DNA of 10,254 nucleotides from Pseudomonadota bacterium (GCA_021828605.1 JAJZEG010000378.1:1-10254); one strand, 5' to 3'. Positions 1 through 7,612 are shown, counted from the stretch's first letter. Program-made: numbers and translations. The notes: generated from the letters alone by a model not told the origin.

Positions 1-785
1 GCTTTGCCTTCACCACCCATGGCTGGGTGCAATCCTATGGCTCGCGCTGCGTGCGCCCGCCGATCATCTATGGCGACGTCGCCCGCCCGCTTCCCATGAC
101 CATCGCGTGGTGGCGCTACGCCCAATCACGCACCGAACGTCCGATGAAAGCGATGCTGACCGGCCCGGTCACCATCCTGAACTGGTCATTCGTGCGCGAT
201 GATCAGCCGCGCGCGCAAACCTGCCGCCAAATCGCCTTGGCGATGCGCGATGAGGTTGCTGATTTGGAACAAGCCGGTGCTGCGATTATCCAAATCGACG
301 AAGCCGCCTTGCGCGAAGGCTTACCGCTGCGCCGCGCCGATTGGCCCGCCTATTTGGCCTGGGCGACCGAGGCGTTCCGGCTCACCGCCTCGGTGGTGGC
401 GGATGGCACGCAAATCCACACCCATATGTGCTATTCCGAGTTCAACGACATTATCACGGCGATCAGTGACCTCGATGCCGATGTGATTTCAATCGAAACC
501 GCCCGCTCGCAAATGGAATTGCTCGATGCCTTCGCCGATTTTCACTATCCCGCCGCCATCGGCCCGGGCGTCTATGATATCCACTCCCCGGCGATCCCGC
601 CGGTTGCGGCGATCTCCGCCTTGCTCAGCGCGGCGCTTGAACGGCTGCACCCCGAGCAGATCTGGGTCAATCCCGATTGCGGCCTGAAAACCCGCCACTG
701 GCCCGAAACCCGCGCCGCCCTGCATAATATGGTGTGCGCCGCCAAGCTGCTTCGAGCACATGATCAGATCATTGCCTCGATTTGA
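1..785 (+). CDS. metE: 5'-truncated cobalamin-independent methionine synthase (C-terminal part)
   Basis: MetE transfers a methyl group from 5-methyltetrahydropteroyl-triglutamate to homocysteine in the cytoplasm, the last step of methionine synthesis without B12. The open frame enters from the left edge (first whole codon at 3) and holds about 260 residues, roughly the last third of a protein that is usually about 750 residues. The segment follows the E. coli C-terminal catalytic domain closely: [10 protein letters not shown] near the start, then [50 protein letters not shown] and [11 protein letters not shown]. The zinc ligands of the family are all present: His and Cys of HTHMC, Glu of the SIETARS stretch, and Cys of NPDCGLK. 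One departure from E. coli is DEAAL where DEPAL is usual. The true start lies outside the window, so promoter and N-terminal domain cannot be judged; the in-frame ATG at 27 is internal. Identification is secure. Confidence 0.96.
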   Translation, partial: FAFTTHGWVQSYGSRCVRPPIIYGDVARPLPMTIAWWRYAQSRTERPMKAMLTGPVTILNWSFVRDDQPRAQTCRQIALAMRDEVADLEQAGAAIIQIDEAALREGLPLRRADWPAYLAWATEAFRLTASVVADGTQIHTHMCYSEFNDIITAISDLDADVISIETARSQMELLDAFADFHYPAAIGPGVYDIHSPAIPPVAAISALLSAALERLHPEQIWVNPDCGLKTRHWPETRAALHNMVCAAKLLRAHDQIIASI

Positions 786-802
786 TCATAGTTTTGTTGT
801 TT
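760..802 (+). terminator. probable intrinsic terminator of metE
   Basis: Bases 760-770 (ATGATCAGATC) pair with 779-789 (GATTTGATCAT) in an 11-bp stem with one G-T wobble and an eight-base loop. It is followed by a T-rich stretch (790-802) with runs of four and three Ts. The stem overlaps the last codons and the TGA stop (783-785) of metE. The stem is AT-rich, which weakens it, but position and T-rich tail fit a Rho-independent terminator. A smaller palindrome, ATGATC-A-GATCAT at 760-772, competes with the left arm. Confidence 0.5.
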
Positions 803-811
803 AAGGGGATT

Positions 812-836
812 GTCGGATCAGACCCACTGGTCCGAC
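812..836 (+). other. strong hairpin between metE and the lipoprotein gene
   Basis: GTCGGATCAG (812-821) and CTGGTCCGAC (827-836) form a 10-bp stem with one T-G wobble and the five-base loop ACCCA. No T-run follows, so it is not a classical terminator by itself. It lies 27 bases before the lipoprotein ATG, so it could be a backup stop for metE read-through, a 5' stabilising stem of the lipoprotein transcript, or a DNA operator. The sequence does not decide between these. Confidence 0.5.
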
Positions 837-863
837 CCAAATTCAACGCTGGAGCGAAAACCC

Positions 864-1127
864 ATGTCCAACCTTGCGATCATCAGCCGTAAAATCATCC
901 TGCCCGCCGCCTTGATCGGCGTCACCCTTGGCTTGGCCGGCTGCGGCTATACGCCTGGTCAGCGCGCTTTGTCCGGTGGCGCGATTGGTGCGGGCACCGG
1001 TGCGGTCATCGGCGCGGTCACCGGCACCGGCCCGGCCGGCGGCGCGCTGATTGGCGGCGCGCTCGGCGCGGTGGCCGGGGCGGTGACCAATCCCAACACG
1101 ATCAATCTCGGTCGGCCCCTGCGCTGA
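864..1127 (+). CDS. small glycine-zipper lipoprotein
   Basis: The product is an 87-residue protein with a positively charged start, a hydrophobic stretch (about residues 11-25) and a lipobox LAGC with the acylated Cys at 27. It should therefore be exported, cut by signal peptidase II and lipid-anchored. The mature part is about 60 residues and is dominated by Gly-rich, small-residue repeats (GGAIGAGTGAVIGAV, then GGALIGGALGAVAGAV). These are typical of glycine-zipper proteins, which insert into or pack at the outer membrane; YMGG/SlyB-like small lipoproteins are the closest type I can name. The ATG at 864 is preferred because GGAG lies at 851-854, nine bases upstream, and the signal peptide then has normal length. 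A longer frame from a TTG at 810 adds 18 residues that would spoil the signal peptide. It appears to be a single-gene unit between metE and the oxidoreductase operon. Precise function is unknown. Confidence 0.85.
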   Translation: MSNLAIISRKIILPAALIGVTLGLAGCGYTPGQRALSGGAIGAGTGAVIGAVTGTGPAGGALIGGALGAVAGAVTNPNTINLGRPLR

Positions 1128-1154
1128 AAGCGCATTACTAAATGATGCTGAAAA

Positions 1155-1193
1155 CGCCGATTGATCGGCGCTGGCGATTGAACTGATCGCCGG
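1155..1193 (+). terminator. two tandem hairpins after the lipoprotein gene, terminator-like without T-run
   Basis: The first hairpin is CGCCGA-TTGA-TCGGCG (1155-1170), a perfect 6-bp GC-rich stem with a four-base loop. The second starts at the next base: 1171-1180 pairs with 1184-1193 around GGCGAT/ATCGCC (1173-1178 and 1186-1191), with wobbles at both ends. Neither is followed by Ts, so efficient intrinsic termination is doubtful. They may mark the 3' end of the lipoprotein mRNA or belong to the leader of the next operon. Confidence 0.35.
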
Positions 1194-1209
1194 ACCACCC
1201 TCGCTTACC

Positions 1210-1246
1210 GACCCCTCTGCGCCGCATACTCCCTTGCAGAGGGGTC
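1210..1246 (+). promoter_or_regulatory. perfect 11-bp inverted repeat enclosing the soeA ribosome binding site
   Basis: GACCCCTCTGC (1210-1220) and GCAGAGGGGTC (1236-1246) are exact reverse complements separated by 15 bases (1221-1235). The right arm holds the only purine-rich Shine-Dalgarno-like stretch before soeA, AGAGGGG at 1238-1244, five bases before the ATG at 1250. In RNA the stem (eight of eleven pairs G-C) would bury the ribosome binding site. This suggests translational control, for example opening by a protein, a small RNA or coupled translation. A dimeric repressor site on DNA is the alternative reading. The inverted repeat itself is certain; its role is inference. Confidence 0.6.
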
Positions 1247-1249
1247 ATC

Positions 1250-4093
1250 ATGCCAAAAGATGCCATCGATTTCGCCGCACCGGTCGGCGATCAGATTGCC
1301 TATACCACCTGCTATATGTGTGCCTGCCGCTGCGGGATCAAAGTCCATCTGAACGATGGCAAATTGCGCTATATCGAGGGTAATCGCGATCACCCGATTA
1401 ATCGCGGCGTGCTCTGCGCCAAAGGCTCCGCCGGGATCATGACCGCTCTGTCCCCTGCCCGGCTGCGCAAGCCGCTCAAGCGGGTCGGCCCGCGCGGCAG
1501 CGGTGAGTTCGTTGAAATCGAATGGGATGAGGCGCTCACCATCGCGACCGACCGGCTGGCTGCGATCCGCGCGACCGATCCGAACAAGCTCGCTCTATTT
1601 ACCGGGCGGGATCAATCGCAATCGCTGACCGGCTATTTCGCGCAAATGTTCGGCACCATCAATTTCGCGGCGCATGGCGGTTTCTGCTCGGTCAACATGG
1701 CCGCAGCGGGGCTTTATTCCATCGGCGGCGCGTTTTGGGAGTTTGGCGAGCCTGACTGGGACCATGCCAAATTATTTCTCCTGTTCGGCGTGGCCGAGGA
1801 TCACGATTCCAACCCGATGAAACTGGGCTTGGCCAAACTCAAAGAGCGCGGCGCCAAAATTATCACCATCAATCCGGTGCGCACCGGCTATTCCGCAATC
1901 GCCGATGAGTTTGTCGGCATCACCCCCGGCACTGACGGGCTGTTTGTACTCTCCTTGATCCATTGCCTACTCGAAGCCGGCTCCATCGATACCGAATTTC
2001 TGATCCGCTATACCAACGCCCATCATCTGGTGATCGATGCGCCCGGCAGTCCCGATCATGGGCTGATCGCCCGCGATCCTGACGGCGAACCGCTCGCCTT
2101 CGACCGCGCCAGCGATGCGCTGGTTCAAGCCAGCGCGACCGGGACCGACCCCGCTTTGCTCGGCCATTATACCCTCGCCGATGGGCGCAGCGCCCGGCCC
2201 GCTTTCGCGCTGCTTGCGGATCGCTATACCGATCCGGCATACGCCCCCGAGCAGGTCGCGGATCGCTGCGGCATCGACCCGGCAAGCATCAGGCGCATCG
2301 CTGCCGAGATTGCAGAAGTTGCTTTCAACCAAGCGATTTCGCTCGATCAGCCCTGGACCGACAGCGCCGGGCGGGAGCACCCGACCATGACCGGGCGGCC
2401 GGTGGCGATGCACGCGATGCGCGGGATTTCAGCCCATTCCAATGGGTTTCACACCTGCCGCGCCATTCATGTGCTGCAAATGCTGTTAGGGGCAATCGAT
2501 ACGCCCGGCTCCTGGCGCTATAAATCGCCCTATCCGAAACCCATCGCATCCACCGCAGCCCCCGGCGGTCAGCACCGCAACATCGATGGCAGCCTGCGTA
2601 ATTTACCGCTCGGCTTTCCGACCGGCCCCGCTGATTTGTTAGTCGATGATGCAAGCGAGGCCTTGCGGATTGATCGGGCGTTTTCCTGGGACGCGCCGCT
2701 CGGCATTCATGGCTTGATGCATATGGCGATTGCCGAAGCGCATGCGGCGGGGCCCACGAAAATCGATACGTTGTTTTTATTCATGTCGAACATGGCCTGG
2801 AACTCGGCGATGAATCCGGCTGAAACCATTCGCATGCTCACCGATTGCGACGCTGAGCAAAATTACCGAATTCCGTTTGTGATTTATGCCGATGCGTTCT
2901 TCTCGGAAACCGTGCCCTATGCTGATCTGGTCCTGCCAGACACCACCTATTTGGAGCGCTATGATTGTATTTCGCTGCTTGATCGCCCAATCGGCTCCGC
3001 GCACGGCCCCGCCGATGCGATCAGGATTCCGGTGCTCAAGCCGGACCGCGATGTTAGGCCGTTTCAGGATGTGCTGATCGATTTAGCCGGACGGCTGGGC
3101 CTGCCAAACTTCGTTGATGCGACCGGCGCAAAACTCTATGCCAGCTATGCCGATTATATGGTTAATCATCAGCGCAGGCCCGGCCTCGGCCCCCTCGCCG
3201 GGTTTCGCGGCGATGCCAGCGATGCGCCCGGACGCGGCGCGCCCAATCCGCAGCAATTGGAACAATACCGGGAAAATCACGGTTTTTGGCAATATCATCT
3301 GCCGCCCGAGCAGCTTTATTACAAGCATCATAATCGCGCTTATTTGCAGGGTGCGAAGGCAATGGGGTTCATCGGCGACGATGCGCCGATTACCCTCAAT
3401 CTCTATTGCGAAGCCTTGCAAAAATTCCGCCTCGCCGGTGAGGGTCATGGTGACCGGCTGCCGCCCGCGCGCCTGCGCGGGCAAATCACCCGTGCGATGG
3501 ACCCGTTGCCGATTTGGTATCCGCCGATTGAGGCGACGATGATTGATTTAGAGCAATATCCTTTGCACGCGATCACCCAGCGCCCGATGGCGATGTATCA
3601 TTCATGGGGATCGCAAAATGCCTGGCTACGGCAAATTCTGTCGGAAAACCGGCTTTATATCCATCGCCGTCTCGCCGCCGCGCATCAGCTTGTCGATGAT
3701 GATTGGGTGGAAGTGACCTCGCGCAGCGGTTCGCTGAAATGTCAGGTTCGGCTGATGGATGGGGTTAACCCCAATACGGTCTGGACCTGGAATGCGATTG
3801 GCAAACGCGCGGGCGCCTGGGCGTTAGCGAAGGATGCACCGGAGGCAAAACGCGGATTTTTGCTCAATCATCTAATTTCGGAATATCTGCCGACCACCAG
3901 CGATGGCGCGCGGGCCAGCAATTCCGATCCGATTACCGGCCAGGCGGCCTGGTTTGATTTGACCGTGCGAATCGCGAAATGCGCGCCCGATACCAACCCG
4001 GAAACCGCGCCGCAACTGCCCGCTCTCGACCCACCCTTCGCCATCGATCCGCCGATGATTTTGCGCTTCGGCGCACCGGAGCCACAGCCATGA
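1250..4093 (+). CDS. soeA: cytoplasmic molybdopterin oxidoreductase, probable sulfite:quinone oxidoreductase catalytic subunit
   Basis: This 947-residue protein of the DMSO-reductase superfamily probably oxidises sulfite to sulfate at a bis-MGD molybdenum centre. An N-terminal [4Fe-4S] site is visible as C21-x2-C24-x3-C28-x27-C56, with an extra Cys at 26 and the family Lys at 58 (CAKG). Cys146, in HGGFCSVN, sits where Cys-ligated members such as polysulfide or thiosulfate reductases and NapA carry the molybdenum ligand. The C-terminal molybdopterin dinucleotide-binding domain spans about 768-900. There is no twin-arginine signal peptide: the protein starts almost directly at the iron-sulfur domain. 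That argues for a cytoplasmic enzyme like SoeA of Allochromatium vinosum, which has similar size, rather than exported DmsA or PsrA. The ATG at 1250 follows AGAGGGG, which lies inside a hairpin. The stop overlaps the start of soeB (ATGA at 4090-4093). The superfamily is certain; the substrate is inferred from composition, and another sulfur or oxyanion substrate remains possible. Confidence 0.82.
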   Translation: MPKDAIDFAAPVGDQIAYTTCYMCACRCGIKVHLNDGKLRYIEGNRDHPINRGVLCAKGSAGIMTALSPARLRKPLKRVGPRGSGEFVEIEWDEALTIATDRLAAIRATDPNKLALFTGRDQSQSLTGYFAQMFGTINFAAHGGFCSVNMAAAGLYSIGGAFWEFGEPDWDHAKLFLLFGVAEDHDSNPMKLGLAKLKERGAKIITINPVRTGYSAIADEFVGITPGTDGLFVLSLIHCLLEAGSIDTEFLIRYTNAHHLVIDAPGSPDHGLIARDPDGEPLAFDRASDALVQASATGTDPALLGHYTLADGRSARPAFALLADRYTDPAYAPEQVADRCGIDPASIRRIAAEIAEVAFNQAISLDQPWTDSAGREHPTMTGRPVAMHAMRGISAHSNGFHTCRAIHVLQMLLGAIDTPGSWRYKSPYPKPIASTAAPGGQHRNIDGSLRNLPLGFPTGPADLLVDDASEALRIDRAFSWDAPLGIHGLMHMAIAEAHAAGPTKIDTLFLFMSNMAWNSAMNPAETIRMLTDCDAEQNYRIPFVIYADAFFSETVPYADLVLPDTTYLERYDCISLLDRPIGSAHGPADAIRIPVLKPDRDVRPFQDVLIDLAGRLGLPNFVDATGAKLYASYADYMVNHQRRPGLGPLAGFRGDASDAPGRGAPNPQQLEQYRENHGFWQYHLPPEQLYYKHHNRAYLQGAKAMGFIGDDAPITLNLYCEALQKFRLAGEGHGDRLPPARLRGQITRAMDPLPIWYPPIEATMIDLEQYPLHAITQRPMAMYHSWGSQNAWLRQILSENRLYIHRRLAAAHQLVDDDWVEVTSRSGSLKCQVRLMDGVNPNTVWTWNAIGKRAGAWALAKDAPEAKRGFLLNHLISEYLPTTSDGARASNSDPITGQAAWFDLTVRIAKCAPDTNPETAPQLPALDPPFAIDPPMILRFGAPEPQP

Positions 4094-4833
4094 CCAGCCT
4101 GCCACAGCCCCTCCCAGGGGCGACCAAGCTTGGCTTGGTCATCGATTTGGATACTTGTGTGGGCTGCCATGCCTGTGCAGTGAATTGCAAGGAATGGAAT
4201 ACCGGCGGTCATCCCGCACCTTTGCCCGATTTTCAGCCCTACGGGGCTGAACCCGATGGGGTTTGGTTCAACCGGATCCATTCCTATGAAGCGAGTGATC
4301 CGGGTTGCGGCGGGCGCACGGTGAATTTTCCGCGCTCGTGCCTGCATTGCGCGCAACCGCAATGCGTGACGGTCTGCCCGACTGGCGCCTCCTATAAGCG
4401 GGCGGAAGACGGCATTGTGCTGATCAACACCGATATTTGCATTGGCTGCAAACTCTGCTCCTGGGCCTGCCCGTATGGGGCGCGGGAATTCGATGAGGAT
4501 CAGGGGGTGATGAAAAAATGCACTCTCTGCATTGATCGGATCTATAACACCGCGTTACCAGAGGCCGAACGCGAACCGGCTTGCGTGGCGACCTGCCCGT
4601 CACGCGCGCGGCATTTTGGCGATTTGGGTGATCCTGAGAGCGCAGTTTCCAAACTGGTCGCGGCGCGCGGTGGGGTCGAATTGATGCCGGAGCTGGGTTA
4701 TCAGCCGACCAATCGCTATCTGCCGCCACGCCGCGCGCAGATTGCCACCAAGCCGGTTGAACACCGCGTTGCACCGGGGAGTGGCGTTGGATCGACATTG
4801 TTATCATTGATCGACCGGGTGTTATCGCGATGA
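4090..4833 (+). CDS. soeB: four [4Fe-4S] cluster electron-transfer subunit of the Soe-type complex
   Basis: This 247-residue DmsB/PsrB/NrfC-type ferredoxin-like subunit passes electrons from the molybdenum subunit to the membrane anchor on the cytoplasmic face. Sixteen Cys ligands are visible: C23-x2-C26-x2-C29-x3-C33; C84-x2-C87-x4-C92-x3-C96; C117-x2-C120-x2-C123-x3-C127; and C144-x2-C147-x17-C165-x3-C169. That is enough for four cubane clusters. There is no Tat signal, matching the cytoplasmic catalytic subunit. The ATG at 4090 is chosen because it starts the family-typical N-terminus about 22 residues before the first Cys, has GGAG at 4078-4081 eight bases upstream, and overlaps the soeA stop as ATGA, the sign of translational coupling. 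A longer frame from 3979 would run inside soeA and adds an Arg-rich, unrelated stretch. The tail after residue 200 has no clear motif and probably contacts the anchor. Confidence 0.9.
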   Translation: MTSLPQPLPGATKLGLVIDLDTCVGCHACAVNCKEWNTGGHPAPLPDFQPYGAEPDGVWFNRIHSYEASDPGCGGRTVNFPRSCLHCAQPQCVTVCPTGASYKRAEDGIVLINTDICIGCKLCSWACPYGAREFDEDQGVMKKCTLCIDRIYNTALPEAEREPACVATCPSRARHFGDLGDPESAVSKLVAARGGVELMPELGYQPTNRYLPPRRAQIATKPVEHRVAPGSGVGSTLLSLIDRVLSR

Positions 4834-5768
4834 AACCGGCCAGTTCAGTCTTGTTGCTGACGATTTTGACCGGCTTTGGCTATGGGTTGCTCGCTTGGCT
4901 CGGATTGTTTGCCGCATTTCGCGCGCTGCCCGATTGGGCTTGGCTGGTGCCGGGATGTATGGTGGTGGCGTTGGCGTTGGCGAGTGCGGGATTGCTGGCC
5001 TCGACGGTGCATTTGGGGCGGCCTGAACGGGCCTGGCGGGCGTTCAGCCAATGGCGCTCATCCTGGCTGTCACGCGAAGGGGTGATGGCGGTGCTCACTT
5101 ACGGTCCGGCGCTGGGGTTTACCGGGGCTTGGTTCGCGTTGGGTTCGGGCTCGATGGTGACGCGGTTGATCGGGTTATTGGCCGCTGCAATGGCGCTGGG
5201 TACGGTTTTTTGTACGGCGATGATCTATGCGAGCCTGAAGCCGATCCGCCAATGGCATAATCGGCATACGGCGGCCGATTATTTGATTTTTGCTTTTCTC
5301 TCCGGTGCCGTGCTGCTGGCGGCGATTTTGGCTTTGCTGGGGGCGCCCGCGCGGTTGGCTGAGTGGCTGGCGGTGGGGAGCGCGTTGGTCGGAGGATTCG
5401 CGAAATTTTCTTACTGGCGCTGCATTGATCGGCAGACGCCGCTCACCACCCTGGCCTCGGCGACCGGCATCAGGGGGTTGGGCACGGTGACGCCGCTCGA
5501 TCAGCCGCATTTCACCGAGAATTATATTTTGCGGGAAATGGGTTATCAGATTGCCCGCAAGCATGCAGCAAAGTTGCGGCGGCTTGTGCTTTGTCTCGGT
5601 TTTGCGGCACCAATAGTGCTGGTCGGGGTGGCGTTGGCCGGGCTGGTGCCCGGCTTTTCGCTCATTTGTGCGGTGATGGCGACCGGCTTGGGTTTATTGC
5701 TGGAGCGCTGGCTGTTTTTTGCCGAGGCGACCCATGTGGCCGCTTTATATTACGGGCGCCCTGGATAA
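4830..5768 (+). CDS. soeC: DmsC-type membrane anchor / quinone-reducing subunit
   Basis: This 312-residue integral membrane protein anchors the AB dimer and should hand electrons to the quinone pool. About eight hydrophobic segments are visible, roughly at residues 7-30, 37-60, 86-106, 111-135, 150-170, 175-195, 250-272 and 277-297. Signatures of the DmsC family are HLGRPERA (61-68) and SSWLSREG (77-84) in the loop between helices 2 and 3, and the charged EMGYQIARKHA stretch (236-246) before helix 7. The length is close to SoeC of purple sulfur bacteria. The start overlaps the soeB stop as ATGA (4830-4833), so translation is probably coupled; no strong ribosome binding site of its own is seen. 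The gene ends with TAA at 5766-5768, only four bases from the end of convergent pckA. No dedicated molybdoenzyme chaperone of the TorD/DmsD type follows, unlike many Tat-exported relatives. Confidence 0.88.
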   Translation: MKPASSVLLLTILTGFGYGLLAWLGLFAAFRALPDWAWLVPGCMVVALALASAGLLASTVHLGRPERAWRAFSQWRSSWLSREGVMAVLTYGPALGFTGAWFALGSGSMVTRLIGLLAAAMALGTVFCTAMIYASLKPIRQWHNRHTAADYLIFAFLSGAVLLAAILALLGAPARLAEWLAVGSALVGGFAKFSYWRCIDRQTPLTTLASATGIRGLGTVTPLDQPHFTENYILREMGYQIARKHAAKLRRLVLCLGFAAPIVLVGVALAGLVPGFSLICAVMATGLGLLLERWLFFAEATHVAALYYGRPG

Positions 5769-5772
5769 TTTG

Positions 5773-7428
5773 TTACGCTGCCGAACGAATTGCGGCGTTG
5801 CGGACATTATCATCGACCAGATCGGCGAAGCTCGCGAAATTGGCTTCGAACCGGGCGACCAGATCGGCGGCGGTGCGGTCATAGGCGGCGGGATCGGCCC
5901 AGGATTGGCGCGGGTCGAGGATGTCGGAGGGCACGCCCTCGACCGCGACCGGGACCATCAGGCCAAAGGACGGATCGCGGCGGAACTCACCGTGATCGAG
6001 CGCGCCGGAGAGGGCGGCGTTGAGCAGAGCGCGGGTATGTTTGATCGAAATGCGCTTGCCGGTGCCATAGGCGCCGCCGGTCCAGCCGGTATTGACCAGC
6101 CAGCAGGAAACATTGTGCTCGGCGATCAATTTGGCCAGCAATTCACCATAAACTTTCGGATGACGCGGCAGGAACGGGGCGCCAAAGCAGGTGGAGAAGG
6201 TGGCTTGCGGCTCGCGACCCAGGCCTTTTTCGGTGCCCGCGACCTTGGCGGTGTAGCCGGACATGAAATGATACATCGCCTGTTCGGGCGTGAGTTTTGA
6301 GATCGGTGGCAGCACGCCAAACGCATCGGCGGTGAGCATCACCACGTTTTTCGGCTGGCCGCCGCGTCCGCTCAATTCGACATTCGGCACGAAATCGATC
6401 GGGTAGCAGGCGCGGGTATTTTCGGTGAGGGTGCGATCAGTCAGATCGACCACGCCGCGCGGATCGGCCACCACATTTTCCAGAACCGTGCCAAACCGGT
6501 GGCTGGCGGCGAAGATTTCCGGCTCGGCCTCGGCGGAGAGATCGATCACCTTGGCGTAGCAGCCGCCTTCAAAATTGAACACGCCATCGGTTCCCCAGCC
6601 ATGCTCGTCATCGCCGATCAGGCGACGCAAAGGATCGGACGACAAAGTGGTTTTGCCGGTGCCGGACAGGCCGAAAAACAGAGCGACATCGCCCGCTGCA
6701 CCGATATTGGCGCTGCAATGCATCGGCAGCGTGTCGGTGCTGGGCAGAATCCAGTTCATCACGGTGAAAATCGATTTTTTGATTTCGCCGGCATATTGCG
6801 AGCCGGCGATCACGATTTGCCGCTCGGCGAAGGACAGCGCGATGGCGGTGCTGGAGCGCACACCATCGATGGCGGGATCGGCCTCGAATTCCGGGGCGTG
6901 GAGAATGACGTAGTCGGGCTCGAAGCCCGCCAGCTCCTGGGTGCTGGGCCGGATGAACATGTTGCGGGCGAACAGCGCCTGCCAGGCATTGGTGGTGACC
7001 AGACGGACGCGGATGCGTTGTTTGGGATCGGCACCGGCGAATAAATCCTGGGTGAACAGTTCGCGATCCTGCAAATAGGCTTGGACCCGGCCACGCAGCA
7101 CGGCGAATTTTTCCGCAGGCAGGCGCTGATTGACCTTGCCCCACCAGACATGCGGGCTGGTTGCTGGTTCATCGGCCACGAACTTATCGGCGACCGAGCG
7201 ACCGGTATGCACGCCGGTTTCGACCATCAGCGCGCCATCCGCTGACAGACGGCCCTCGCCGCGACGCAGCGCATGGGCAACCAGGGACGCGCGGGTCAGA
7301 TTGGCGTGGAGCGGGGTGTTCACCACCGATTGATGGGGCGCGTTGGGCCGCAGCCCGGTTCCGGCAAGCGGGCCAATGGGCTGGGTCGGCGTGGTCGCGC
7401 CGTTTGGTGTACCATTTTTCACAATCAT
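5773..7428 (-). CDS. pckA: ATP-dependent phosphoenolpyruvate carboxykinase
   Basis: PckA converts oxaloacetate and ATP to PEP, CO2 and ADP in the cytoplasm, the entry step of gluconeogenesis from organic acids. With the chosen start it has 551 residues, close to the 536-540 of the family. Visible motifs are TGRSVADKF (75-83), the PEPCK signature [12 protein letters not shown] (208-219) with the metal/substrate-binding Lys, His237 in LPMHCSAN, the P-loop GLSGTGKTT (253-261), GDDEHGW (272-278) and FEGGCYAK (286-293). The ATG at 7428 is preferred because the purine-rich GAGAGGGGA precedes it directly, although the spacing is short. A GTG seven codons upstream (7449) is open in frame but has no ribosome binding site. 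The N-terminus is about 10-15 residues longer than in E. coli and rich in Pro, Thr and Gly. The gene is divergent from chvI, a linkage known from other alphaproteobacteria, and convergent with soeC. Confidence 0.97.
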   Translation of the reverse strand: MIVKNGTPNGATTPTQPIGPLAGTGLRPNAPHQSVVNTPLHANLTRASLVAHALRRGEGRLSADGALMVETGVHTGRSVADKFVADEPATSPHVWWGKVNQRLPAEKFAVLRGRVQAYLQDRELFTQDLFAGADPKQRIRVRLVTTNAWQALFARNMFIRPSTQELAGFEPDYVILHAPEFEADPAIDGVRSSTAIALSFAERQIVIAGSQYAGEIKKSIFTVMNWILPSTDTLPMHCSANIGAAGDVALFFGLSGTGKTTLSSDPLRRLIGDDEHGWGTDGVFNFEGGCYAKVIDLSAEAEPEIFAASHRFGTVLENVVADPRGVVDLTDRTLTENTRACYPIDFVPNVELSGRGGQPKNVVMLTADAFGVLPPISKLTPEQAMYHFMSGYTAKVAGTEKGLGREPQATFSTCFGAPFLPRHPKVYGELLAKLIAEHNVSCWLVNTGWTGGAYGTGKRISIKHTRALLNAALSGALDHGEFRRDPSFGLMVPVAVEGVPSDILDPRQSWADPAAYDRTAADLVARFEANFASFADLVDDNVRNAAIRSAA

Positions 7429-7472
7429 TCCCCTCTCGGTCGCAGCCACCGCAGCAGCCCGGTTGATACACT

Positions 7473-7501
7473 ATAATACGCTTCTAGCTGGAATGGCCCA
7501 A
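7473..7501 (-). promoter_or_regulatory. candidate sigma-70-type promoter of pckA
   Basis: On the minus strand TTGGGC (7501-7496) and TATTAT (7478-7473) are separated by 17 bases. The -10 box matches five of six consensus bases, the -35 box only three, all in the TTG core. Transcription would begin near 7466 and give a leader of about 38 bases before the ATG at 7428. The weak -35 would suit an activated promoter, since pckA is normally induced on gluconeogenic substrates. This is a pattern match only. Confidence 0.4.
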
Positions 7502-7584
7502 CCTCAACGACGATTTGGCAATGCACTGCGCAGGTGTCAACCATGCGCCGCAGCATCGCTGCTTCCGGCCCGGCTGATCGATTC

Positions 7585-7612
7585 TTGCCGTAATTCGGCC
7601 AAATTGGATAAT
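7585..7612 (+). promoter_or_regulatory. candidate sigma-70-type promoter of chvI-chvG
   Basis: TTGCCG (7585-7590) and GATAAT (7607-7612) are separated by 16 bases and match four and five of six consensus positions. A start near 7619 would leave a leader of about 130 bases before chvI. Alphaproteobacterial housekeeping promoters vary widely, so this is only a candidate. Confidence 0.33.

Noticed and set aside
810..863. Extended N-terminus of the lipoprotein from a TTG at 810
   Set aside because: It places 18 polar residues before the signal peptide and starts inside a hairpin; the ATG at 864 has GGAG at good spacing.
1250..4093. Formate dehydrogenase or nitrate reductase as the identity of the molybdoenzyme
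   Set aside because: The metal-ligand region (HGGFCSVN) lacks the Cys/SeCys-His pair of formate dehydrogenases, and the DmsC-type anchor with a four-cluster B subunit fits the Soe/Psr/Dms group better than Nap or Nar.
5754..5761. GGGCGCCC palindrome at the end of soeC as a terminator
   Set aside because: An 8-base palindrome without a loop cannot form a useful hairpin, and no T-run follows; it is part of the codons for Gly-Arg-Pro.
5719..6300. 193-residue plus-strand frame opposite the end of pckA
   Set aside because: Shadow frame of pckA; it would begin inside soeC and has no family resemblance.
6499..7044. 181-residue plus-strand frame opposite the middle of pckA
   Set aside because: Mirror of conserved PEPCK codons, with no signal of its own.
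7426..7449. GTG at 7449 as the pckA start
   Set aside because: No purine-rich site precedes it, whereas GAGAGGGGA lies directly before the ATG at 7428. It cannot be fully excluded.
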